NCBI GenBank assembly: GCA_016649475.1
Contig: JAENXP010000048.1
Location: 1-9,480, forward strand
DNA: 9,480 nucleotides
Origin: Burkholderiales bacterium
Lineage (GTDB): Bacteria > Pseudomonadota > Gammaproteobacteria > Burkholderiales > SG8-39
Direction: 5' to 3'
Position numbers and translations under genes: made by a program. Each line of letters begins with the position of its first letter. The stretch's first letter is position 1. The notes below the pieces were generated by a model, which saw nothing but the letters and a program-made list of their open reading frames with translations, did no database searches and was not told the origin of the DNA. Shown one piece after another: positions 1 to 4,636 of the stretch.

Positions 1-17
1 CGCCAACCCGACCCCTA
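1..17 (+). repeat. REP-like 17-bp repeat, copy 1
   Basis: The sequence CGCCAACCCGACCCCTA occurs here and again, in the same orientation, at 408-424, and as its reverse complement at 352-368. Here and at 408 it lies just beyond the stop codon of a lipoprotein gene, so these two direct copies probably belong to the tandem duplication of gene plus 3' flank. The CGGGTTGGCG/CGCCAACCCG core resembles dispersed REP-type hairpin repeats of proteobacteria; that family assignment is from memory and is an inference. The element may extend left of the window. Confidence 0.7.
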
Positions 18-34
18 GGGGGACCCTAGGGGTC
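10..34. repeat. 11-bp inverted repeat built from CCCTAGGG palindromes
   Basis: GACCCCTAGGG (10-20) and CCCTAGGGGTC (24-34) are perfect inverted arms around a 3-base GGA spacer. Each arm also contains its own small palindrome (CCCCTAGGGG at 12-21). It lies 12 bases beyond the stop of the minus-strand lipoprotein gene at 47-307, where a transcript terminator would be expected. No T-run follows on the minus strand, so a classical intrinsic terminator is not supported; mRNA 3'-end protection or a REP-type role are alternatives. Confidence 0.6.
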
Positions 35-46
35 CCCGGGTGAGAC

Positions 47-307
47 CTAATTCGCCTTTTTCTCGCTTACTTGGTGCTCGATTTCGTCATCAGCGGGGGC
101 GACGTACTCGAATTTCCTTTCTTCCTGGGCGGCAGGCGTAGCGGCAGCCTGTTCGGCCTTGGCGATTTGCAGCCCCGCGGCGGGCTGCGCGGGTGCGCTG
201 TTTGCCACGGGGGCGCTCGGGGCGGTGCTCGCCTGCGGCGTGATATCGGGGCTGCAGGCTGCGAGTCCAGTGATTGCAATCGTGGCGATCATCAGTTTGA
301 TATTCAT
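47..307 (-). CDS. small Ala/Pro-rich lipoprotein (copy A of a tandem pair)
   Basis: Predicted 86-aa lipoprotein of unknown function. Residues 1-17 form a short signal peptide (MNIK then a hydrophobic stretch) ending in the lipobox LAAC, so Cys18 should be lipidated after signal peptidase II cleavage. Ser at mature position +2 does not match the inner-membrane Asp retention signal, which suggests the outer membrane. The mature part is low-complexity Ala/Pro/Gln, then charged, ending in EKKAN; no enzymatic domain is visible. It contains two 9-residue repeat units (27-35 STAPSAPVA and 36-44 NSAPAQPAA). The start ATG is preceded by AAAGGAG on the minus strand (about 311-317). The gene is a duplicate of the one at 439-726, with the signal peptide and first eight mature residues nearly identical. 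The product could be a structural or envelope-stress lipoprotein, but nothing in the sequence decides this. Confidence 0.82.
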   Translation of the reverse strand: MNIKLMIATIAITGLAACSPDITPQASTAPSAPVANSAPAQPAAGLQIAKAEQAAATPAAQEERKFEYVAPADDEIEHQVSEKKAN

Positions 308-326
308 GGCAATGCTCCTTTCGGTT

Positions 327-362
327 GGGGGTAGTGGGGGTAGTAGCGTGGTAGGGGTCGGG
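327..362 (+). repeat. G-run cluster upstream of lipoprotein copy A
   Basis: Four G-runs stand in 36 bases of the plus strand: G5 (327-331), G5 (336-340), G4 (354-357) and G3 (360-362). The first two come from a tandem GGGGGTAGT. Loop lengths are 4, 13 and 2. This is the template strand of the minus-strand gene at 47-307 and lies 20-55 bases before its start, so it overlaps the 5' leader or promoter. It could form a G-quadruplex, but the 13-base loop makes this uncertain. Confidence 0.4.
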
Positions 363-368
363 TTGGCG
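352..368 (-). repeat. REP-like 17-bp repeat, copy 2 (inverted)
   Basis: TAGGGGTCGGGTTGGCG is the exact reverse complement of the repeats at 1-17 and 408-424. With the copy at 408-424 it makes a 17-bp stem around a 39-base loop, between the two lipoprotein genes. On the minus strand this lies downstream of the stop of the 439-726 gene and upstream of the 47-307 gene, so a hairpin here could separate their expression. Extending through position 373, a 21-base stretch (353-373) is also found exactly at 7408-7428 within gcvP. Confidence 0.7.
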
Positions 369-407
369 TTTCGAGCGATCCAGGGAAGACACTACACGGC
401 GGTTACA

Positions 408-424
408 CGCCAACCCGACCCCTA
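408..424 (+). repeat. REP-like 17-bp repeat, copy 3
   Basis: Identical to 1-17, in the same orientation and at a similar place 14 bases past the stop codon of the lipoprotein gene at 439-726. It is followed by GGGG, completing the 10-bp palindrome CCCCTAGGGG (419-428), and then by the block GGGTGAGACCTAAT, which also occurs at 38-51. The shared 3' flank shows that the duplication covered more than the coding sequence. Confidence 0.7.
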
Positions 425-438
425 GGGGGGGGTGAGAC

Positions 439-726
439 CTAATCCGCCTTCTTCTCGCCTTCTTCTTTCTTGGCTTCGACAGCAGCGGGGGCGGCGCCCT
501 CGGCTTTCTTTTCTTCCTGGACGGCGGGCGCGGCGGCAGGCTGGTCGGCCTTGGCGATTTGCTGTTCCGCGACTGGCTGGGCGGTCTCAGTGCTCGCTAC
601 GGGGGCGGCCGGAGCGGTGCTCACTACCGGGGCGGCCGGCGCAGTACTCGCCTGCGGCGTGATATCGGGGCTGCAAGCTGCCAGTCCCATGGTTGCAATC
701 GCGGCGATTATCAGTTTGACATTCAT
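439..726 (-). CDS. small Ala/Pro-rich lipoprotein (copy B of a tandem pair)
   Basis: Predicted 95-aa lipoprotein, paralogue of the 47-307 product, function unknown. The signal peptide MNVKLIIAAIATMGLAAC ends in the lipobox LAAC with Cys18 as the lipidation site; the mature start CSPDITPQA is the same in both copies. It carries three 9-residue units at 27-35 (STAPAAPVV), 36-44 (STAPAAPVA) and 45-53 (STETAQPVA), one more than copy A. From the shared IAK motif onward both proteins have the same length, so one repeat unit accounts for the whole 86 versus 95 aa difference. The C-terminus is Lys/Glu-rich (ends EKKAD), unlike the more acidic tail of copy A. The start ATG has TAGGAG upstream on the minus strand. 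It reads towards copy A and away from the response-regulator operon, sharing a 226-bp divergent intergenic region with it. Confidence 0.85.
   Translation of the reverse strand: MNVKLIIAAIATMGLAACSPDITPQASTAPAAPVVSTAPAAPVASTETAQPVAEQQIAKADQPAAAPAVQEEKKAEGAAPAAVEAKKEEGEKKAD
590..643 (-). repeat. two tandem 27-bp units coding for a 9-aa repeat
   Basis: The unit at 590-616 begins GTGCTCGCTACGGGGG and the unit at 617-643 begins GTGCTCACTACCGGGG; they differ at only a few bases over 27. They encode consecutive STAPAAPV-type nonapeptides in the lipoprotein at 439-726. A 27-bp in-frame unit can be gained or lost by slippage or recombination without disrupting the gene. Confidence 0.75.
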
Positions 727-890
727 GGTAGTGCTCCTATCGGTGGGTTGAGATTCTTTCGACCCGCGGCGCGGGCCGAGGTGTCGGACGCCATTACAAC
801 CCGGCCGTGTAAATGGGTGATTGCGGATTGCAGGGACTTGGTATCAAAAAGGCGCAGATTTATTGCGGACTGTTGCGCATCCGCCGTGCT

Positions 891-907
891 GATACATTGG
901 GATACAT
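891..907 (+). promoter_or_regulatory. candidate response-regulator operator (GATACAT direct repeat)
   Basis: GATACAT occurs at 891-897 and again at 901-907, a direct repeat with a 10-bp period. OmpR/PhoB-type regulators typically bind such head-to-tail half-sites spaced by one helical turn. It lies 46 bp before the response-regulator start, in the divergent region shared with the lipoprotein at 439-726, so it fits autoregulation and possibly control of the lipoproteins. An inverted GTATC at 841-845 may be another half-site. Binding is inferred, not shown. Confidence 0.4.
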
Positions 908-952
908 ATCGGTTCACCCGCCGCCCCGGCAGGGGTGTTAAATTGGGATGCA

Positions 953-1672
953 ATGGACAGCCAAGGACACGTACTGGTCGTTGACGACGATGCCGAGATC
1001 CGCAACCTCGTCGCCGAGTACCTGACGCTGCACGGTTATCGCGTGAGCGTGGCGCGCGACGGAACGGCGATGCGCAGCGCGCTGGATGCAGACCGCCCCG
1101 ATCTGGTCGTTCTCGACTTGATGCTTCCCGGTGAAGACGGGCTGTCGCTGTGCCGCGACCTGCGCGCGAGTTCCAACCTGCCGGTGATCATGCTTACCGC
1201 GCGCCGCGAGGAAATCGACCGCATCATAGGCATCGAAATGGGCGCGGACGACTATCTGGGCAAGCCGTTCAATCCGCGCGAACTGCTCGCGCGCATCAAG
1301 AGCGTGCTGCGCCGCTCGCGTGCGCTGCCCGTGTCGCAGGGCGATGCCAAGCGCCTGCGCTTCGCCGGCTGGACCCTGGATTGCACTGCGCGCCACCTGA
1401 GCGATCCGCAGGGCGTGATCGTGCCGCTGAGCGGCGCCCAGTACAGGCTGCTTAGCGCGTTTCTCACCCATCCCGATCGCGTGCTCGATCGCGACAGGCT
1501 GCTGAATCTGACGCTCGGACGCGAGGCGACTCCGTTCGACCGCAGCATAGACGTGCAGGTGAGCCGGCTGCGCCAATTGCTGTGCGACAACGGGCGCGAG
1601 CCGCGCATCATCAAGACCGTGCGCAACGGCGGCTACGTGCTCGCAGCGGCGGTCGAGCGGCTGGACGGATGA
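953..1672 (+). CDS. OmpR/PhoB-family two-component response regulator
   Basis: A 239-aa DNA-binding response regulator. Residues 5-120 are the receiver domain: acidic pocket Asp11-Asp12-Asp13, phospho-acceptor Asp55 in VVLDLMLPG, Thr82 in MLTA, and Lys104 in the GKPF motif. After a linker (about 121-133), residues 134-235 form the winged-helix output domain, ending in the typical KTVRNGGYVL wing. Length is normal for the family. I chose ATG 953, which starts two residues before the usual beta-1 strand and has a weak GGGA at 945-948; an in-frame GTG at 935 would add six residues but its AGGGG overlaps the start. The stop overlaps the next gene's ATG (ATGA, 1669-1672), so it is translationally coupled to the histidine kinase, its presumed phosphodonor. 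The EnvZ-like partner suggests an OmpR-type envelope or osmotic role, but target genes cannot be read from the sequence. Confidence 0.93.
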   Translation: MDSQGHVLVVDDDAEIRNLVAEYLTLHGYRVSVARDGTAMRSALDADRPDLVVLDLMLPGEDGLSLCRDLRASSNLPVIMLTARREEIDRIIGIEMGADDYLGKPFNPRELLARIKSVLRRSRALPVSQGDAKRLRFAGWTLDCTARHLSDPQGVIVPLSGAQYRLLSAFLTHPDRVLDRDRLLNLTLGREATPFDRSIDVQVSRLRQLLCDNGREPRIIKTVRNGGYVLAAAVERLDG

Positions 1673-3093
1673 GGCTGCTGCCGCGCTCGCTGTTCGGCCG
1701 CACGCTGCTGGTACTGGTCGCCGGACTGATGCTGGCGGAGATCGCCAGCCAGGTGGTCAATTTTTTCGACCGTGGCAGCGGTGTGTACCGGCTCGGCGCA
1801 CAGCAGACCGCGCTGCGCATTGCCCAGACCGCGCGGATTATGAATCGTCTTGCGCCGATGCAGCGCGACGCGGTCGTAGAGGAAATGAACGGACCGAACT
1901 TCAGCGTCGTCCTCAGCGATGCGCCGGTCGCGGTGGGCAAGGGTTACGCCGAACACGACCGCTATGAACAGGCCCTCAGCACCCTGATCCAGCGCTACCT
2001 GCGCTCGCAGTGGAGCACCTCGGTGCAAATCACCAGCCTGGGGCGGGCAAGCCGCCCCAAGAACTACGAGGCGGTCGACACCAGCCCCCTGGAGCAGTGG
2101 ATCGCGCGCCATTTCTATTTCGTTCTCCCCGGCACTTACTCGATCGTGTCGCAGATCAAGCTCGAAGACGGCACTACCGCCGTGTTCTACGCGCGCATTC
2201 CGCAGGAGCCGCTCAGCCGGATCGAGTCCCTGTTGCCGCGGCTGCTGCTCACGCTCTCGATTTTCGCGGTGCTCGGGGCGGTGGCGGTGCGCGCGACCAC
2301 GCGATCGCTCGCGCAGTTGGCGCACGCAGCCGAACAGGTCGGCGCGAATCCGGAGGGCGCGCCGCTGCCCGAACACGGACCGAGCGAGGTGCGCAGCGTG
2401 ATCCACGCTTTCAACCGCATGCGCCTGGACCTGCGCAGCTACGTGCTGGAACGCGCGCGCATGCTCGGCGCCATTTCGCATGATCTGCAGACGCCGATTA
2501 CCCGGCTGCGCCTGCGGGCCGAGATGATTCCGGACGCCGGCAGCCGCGCGAAGTTCGTGCGCGACCTCGACGAGATGGAGGCGATGGCGGGCTCCGCGCT
2601 TGAATTCTTCAAGACCCTGGGCAACGAACCGCAGCGCCACCCGCTCGACGTGGGTGCGCTGGTCGGCAGTCTGTGCGAAGACTGGTTTGAGACCGGCCGC
2701 GAGGTGAGCGTGCAGGGTGTTCCGCGCGCTCCATACAACTCGCATCCCCAGGCCTTGCGCCGCTGCATCGACAACCTCGTCGAAAATGCGCTGCGCTACG
2801 GCGAGCGGGCGCGCATCAGCATCGAGGATGATGATGAGTCGCTGCGCATTGCGGTGCGCGACGACGGCCCGGGCATCCCGGCGCAGGATCTGGAGCGGGT
2901 GTTCGAGCCGTTCTTCCGTCTGGAGCAGTCGCGCAACCGCGACAGCGGAGGGACCGGGCTGGGGCTTTCGATCGCGCGCAATATCGCGCGCTGGCACGGG
3001 GGCGACATCCATTTGCGCAACGTCCCGGGGGGGAAAGGACTGATCGCCGAATTAGTCCTGCCGCGTACTCCGACCCGCCGCGGATCGGTCTGA
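1669..3093 (+). CDS. membrane sensor histidine kinase, EnvZ-like
   Basis: A 474-aa inner-membrane kinase that should autophosphorylate and then phosphorylate the adjacent regulator. Order: short cytoplasmic start, transmembrane segment about residues 11-29, periplasmic sensor region about 30-187 with no domain I recognise, second transmembrane segment about 188-207, HAMP linker about 208-262, then the HisKA H-box GAISHDLQTPITRLRLRAE with phospho-acceptor His271. The ATPase part shows the N-box (NLVENALRYG, 369-378), the G1 box (RDDGPGIP, 397-404), the F-box (FEPFFRLE) and the G2 box (GGTGLGLS, 427-434). All catalytic motifs are intact. The H-box resembles EnvZ. I chose the ATG overlapping the regulator's stop; the reading frame is open further upstream, but that would lie wholly inside the regulator gene. 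The stimulus is unknown. Confidence 0.93.
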   Translation: MRLLPRSLFGRTLLVLVAGLMLAEIASQVVNFFDRGSGVYRLGAQQTALRIAQTARIMNRLAPMQRDAVVEEMNGPNFSVVLSDAPVAVGKGYAEHDRYEQALSTLIQRYLRSQWSTSVQITSLGRASRPKNYEAVDTSPLEQWIARHFYFVLPGTYSIVSQIKLEDGTTAVFYARIPQEPLSRIESLLPRLLLTLSIFAVLGAVAVRATTRSLAQLAHAAEQVGANPEGAPLPEHGPSEVRSVIHAFNRMRLDLRSYVLERARMLGAISHDLQTPITRLRLRAEMIPDAGSRAKFVRDLDEMEAMAGSALEFFKTLGNEPQRHPLDVGALVGSLCEDWFETGREVSVQGVPRAPYNSHPQALRRCIDNLVENALRYGERARISIEDDDESLRIAVRDDGPGIPAQDLERVFEPFFRLEQSRNRDSGGTGLGLSIARNIARWHGGDIHLRNVPGGKGLIAELVLPRTPTRRGSV

Positions 3094-3140
3094 CAGCCGT
3101 CTGCCGTCTGATCTTCAGCGCCGCGTCTGTCGCTTCGTCA

Positions 3141-3155
3141 CGGCACCGGGTGCCG
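3141..3155. terminator. short hairpin in the convergent junction
   Basis: CGGCAC (3141-3146) and GTGCCG (3150-3155) form a 6-bp GC-rich stem with a 3-base loop, 48 bases after the kinase stop. There is no T-run on either strand, so intrinsic termination is only a weak suggestion based on position. Confidence 0.3.
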
Positions 3156-3171
3156 CTGGCGCTGCGGATGC

Positions 3172-3188
3172 GATCAGCCGAGCTGATC
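3172..3188. terminator. 7-bp inverted repeat across the aldo/keto reductase stop codon
   Basis: GATCAGC (3172-3178) and GCTGATC (3182-3188) are perfect arms around CGA. The stop codon and the last codons of the minus-strand reductase gene lie inside it. It could end or stabilise transcripts in the convergent junction, but it lacks a T-run. It may also be incidental, since half of it is coding. Confidence 0.35.
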
Positions 3189-4169
3189 CCAGTAGCTCAG
3201 CATGCGCTCGCGCATGCGCGCGTCGGGGATGCGGCCGCGCGCGGCATTCAGGTTGTCGAGCGCATATTCCGGCCGGTCGGTGCCGGGGATGATGGCCGTC
3301 ACCGCTGGATGCGCCAGCACGAACTTGAGGAAGAACTGCGCCCAGCTGCCGCAGTCGATCTCGGCCGCCCACGGCGGCAGCGGCCGCCCGCGCGCCTTGC
3401 CGAACAGCCGCCCGCGGCCGAACGGCAGATTGATCAGCACGGCCATGCCGCGCTCGCGCGCAAGCGGCAGGATGCGCTCCTCCGCCTCGCGATTGTCCAG
3501 CGCATAGTCGATCTGGATGAAGTCGAGCTTTTCGCGGCGCATGATGCGCTCGTACTCTTCGTAGGTATTGCGAAACGAGGTCGTGATGCCGGAATAACGG
3601 ACCTTGCCTTCGTCCTGCAGCCGGCGGATGGTACGCAGATGCACGTCCGTGTCGCGGATGTTGTGCACTTGCAGCAGATCTATCCTGTCGGTACCGAGAT
3701 CGCGCAGCGAGGCGGCGACGCTGTCGATTCCCGCCTGCTCCCCGGTGGTGCTGATCTTGGTCGCGAGGAAAGCCCGCTCGCGCCCGCCGATGCGGCGGAA
3801 GATTTCTCCCAGGCTTTTCTCGGCCCGGCCGTAGGTCGGCGAAGTGTCGATCACGGCACCGCCGTGCGCAAGCAGGGTGCGCACGGTTTCGACCAGGACC
3901 GCGAATTTCGGGTCGTCCGGGTCGAGCGAGTACACGACCGCGGTACCGGCGCCGATCACGGGTAGCAGCTGTCCCGAAGACGGTATCGGCCGCCGCAGCA
4001 CCGGTGCCTGATCCGCTTCTTTCCCGGCGCCCAGGGCCAGCGTCGCCGGACCGAGTACGCTGCCTGCGGCCAGCGCGCCTGCCGTTCGCGCCGCGAGCCG
4101 GAGAAATTCCGCGCGGGTCATGCTGCGGGTGCTTGCAACCGGGTGCGTTTTTTTATCGGTTTGTTTCAT
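3174..4169 (-). CDS. aldo/keto reductase with an export-type N-terminus
   Basis: A 331-aa NADPH-type oxidoreductase of the aldo/keto reductase superfamily; the substrate is unknown. The catalytic tetrad is present: Asp108 and Tyr113 in IDTSPTYGRAEKSLG, Lys138 in LATKIS, and His169 in LLQVHNI. The C-terminal part keeps the AKR barrel pattern (VTAIIPGTDRPEYALDN) that usually contacts the cofactor. Residues 1-48 are an extension not found in cytoplasmic AKRs: TRAEFLRLAA followed by a hydrophobic, Ala/Gly-rich stretch. It looks like a Tat signal (consensus S/T-R-R-x-F-L-K), but the second arginine is Ala20. Translation may also begin at Met17, just before this stretch. AGGGGG on the minus strand (about 4175-4180) supports the start at 4169. 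The gene is convergent with the kinase and divergent from the glycine cleavage operon, so it is probably transcribed alone. Confidence 0.88.
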   Translation of the reverse strand: MKQTDKKTHPVASTRSMTRAEFLRLAARTAGALAAGSVLGPATLALGAGKEADQAPVLRRPIPSSGQLLPVIGAGTAVVYSLDPDDPKFAVLVETVRTLLAHGGAVIDTSPTYGRAEKSLGEIFRRIGGRERAFLATKISTTGEQAGIDSVAASLRDLGTDRIDLLQVHNIRDTDVHLRTIRRLQDEGKVRYSGITTSFRNTYEEYERIMRREKLDFIQIDYALDNREAEERILPLARERGMAVLINLPFGRGRLFGKARGRPLPPWAAEIDCGSWAQFFLKFVLAHPAVTAIIPGTDRPEYALDNLNAARGRIPDARMRERMLSYWDQLG

Positions 4170-4348
4170 GACGGCCCCCTGTCTGTTTCAATGGCTTTTT
4201 TGCCCTGCGATTCCGGCGTAGGGTCTGGCGACCACCGCCTTGGCCTTGTAGCTGGATGTCCATGCTATTCGCGATTGCGCAAGCATATCTTAACCAACGC
4301 CTCGAATACCCGGAACCAGCCGGAAGTGCGGGTGTTTGACATATCGCA
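4170..4348. other. intergenic region, no gene seen
   Basis: This divergent stretch between the reductase and the gcv leader has no convincing coding sequence. It should hold the reductase promoter, but I could not pick a -35/-10 pair with acceptable spacing. It contains an 8-bp palindrome TTGCGCAA (4275-4282), and an ATGCT/AGCAT inverted pair (4262-4266 and 4282-4286) around a 15-base spacer that takes in most of it; either could be a protein-binding site. Confidence 0.4.
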
Positions 4349-4377
4349 AGGACAGTGACGCCAGCTAGGCCTAGACT
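4349..4377 (+). promoter_or_regulatory. candidate sigma-70 promoter of the glycine cleavage operon
   Basis: AGGACA (4349-4354) and TAGACT (4372-4377) match four of six bases each of the -35 and -10 consensus and are 17 bp apart. This would start transcription at about 4383-4386, right at the first stem of the riboswitch, which is what makes the choice attractive. The -10 overlaps the perfect palindrome CTAGGCCTAG (4365-4374). Not experimentally supported. Confidence 0.45.
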
Positions 4378-4385
4378 AGTTTCAT

Positions 4386-4583
4386 TCGACCGGGAGAGCG
4401 CCGCCGACACAGGGCGGCCGCCGAAGGCGCAAAACCCAGAAACTCTCAGGCAAAAAGGACCGGTCGAGCGGGAGCGTAGCTTCCGTCACTCTGGAGAGCA
4501 GCCGTCCCAGCAGACGGCCACCGAAGGGGCGCGCAGCCTGGCGGCACCGGCTGTAATCTCTCAGGTATCAGGGACAGAGGGGT
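4386..4583 (+). ncRNA. tandem glycine riboswitch (two aptamers)
   Basis: A cis-acting mRNA leader that binds glycine. Aptamer I (4386-4467) has the closing stem TCGACCGG/CCGGTCGA, GGGAGAG, a GCCGCC/GGCGGC stem (4400-4405 with 4413-4418), the core CCGAAGGCGCAA, and AAACTCTCAGGCAAAAAGGAC. Aptamer II (about 4488-4583) has a CTCTG/CAGAG closing stem (4489-4493 with 4575-4579), GGAGAG, a GCCGTC/GACGGC stem (4501-4506 with 4513-4518), CACCGAAGGGGC, and ATCTCTCAGG followed by GGGACAGAGG. These paired GGAGAG and CTCTCAGG blocks with ACCGAAGG are the hallmark of the class. The two aptamers are joined by about 20 bases that can fold into their own hairpin. It lies directly upstream of gcvT, the classic location, where glycine binding normally turns expression on. 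Confidence 0.95.
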
Positions 4584-4591
4584 AACGCGGA

Positions 4592-4617
4592 CGGCAAAGT
4601 CGGCGCTGCCGCTTTTT
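4592..4617 (+). terminator. terminator-like hairpin in the riboswitch expression platform
   Basis: CGGCA (4592-4596) can pair with TGCCG (4607-4611), or CGGC (4601-4604) with GCCG (4608-4611), followed by CTTTTT (4612-4617). A second TGCCG at 4624-4628, touching the gcvT ribosome-binding site GGAGA (4628-4632), could compete for the same partner. Control could therefore be at termination, at translation initiation, or both. The stems are short, so the assignment is tentative. Confidence 0.5.
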
Positions 4618-4636
4618 CAATGCTGCCGGAGAAAAC

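Noticed and set aside
590..643. Tandem 27-bp repeats as a CRISPR-like array
   Set aside because: There are only two units, with no spacers, and they are in frame within the lipoprotein gene.
935..952. GTG at 935 as the start of the response regulator
   Set aside because: It adds six residues not typical of the family, and the only purine-rich sequence overlaps the start. ATG 953 fits the receiver domain better.
1582..1668. Upstream extension of the histidine kinase reading frame
   Set aside because: It lies entirely inside the regulator gene, encodes an Arg-rich stretch without kinase homology, and the ATGA overlap gives a natural start.
4336..4341. TTGACA as the -35 of the gcv promoter
   Set aside because: It is a perfect -35, but no -10-like hexamer lies 15-19 bp downstream; the nearest ones are 24 and 30 bp away.
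4143..4358. Small plus-strand ORF between the reductase and gcv leader
   Set aside because: It begins inside the opposing reductase gene, has no ribosome-binding site or recognisable protein features, and crosses the promoter region.
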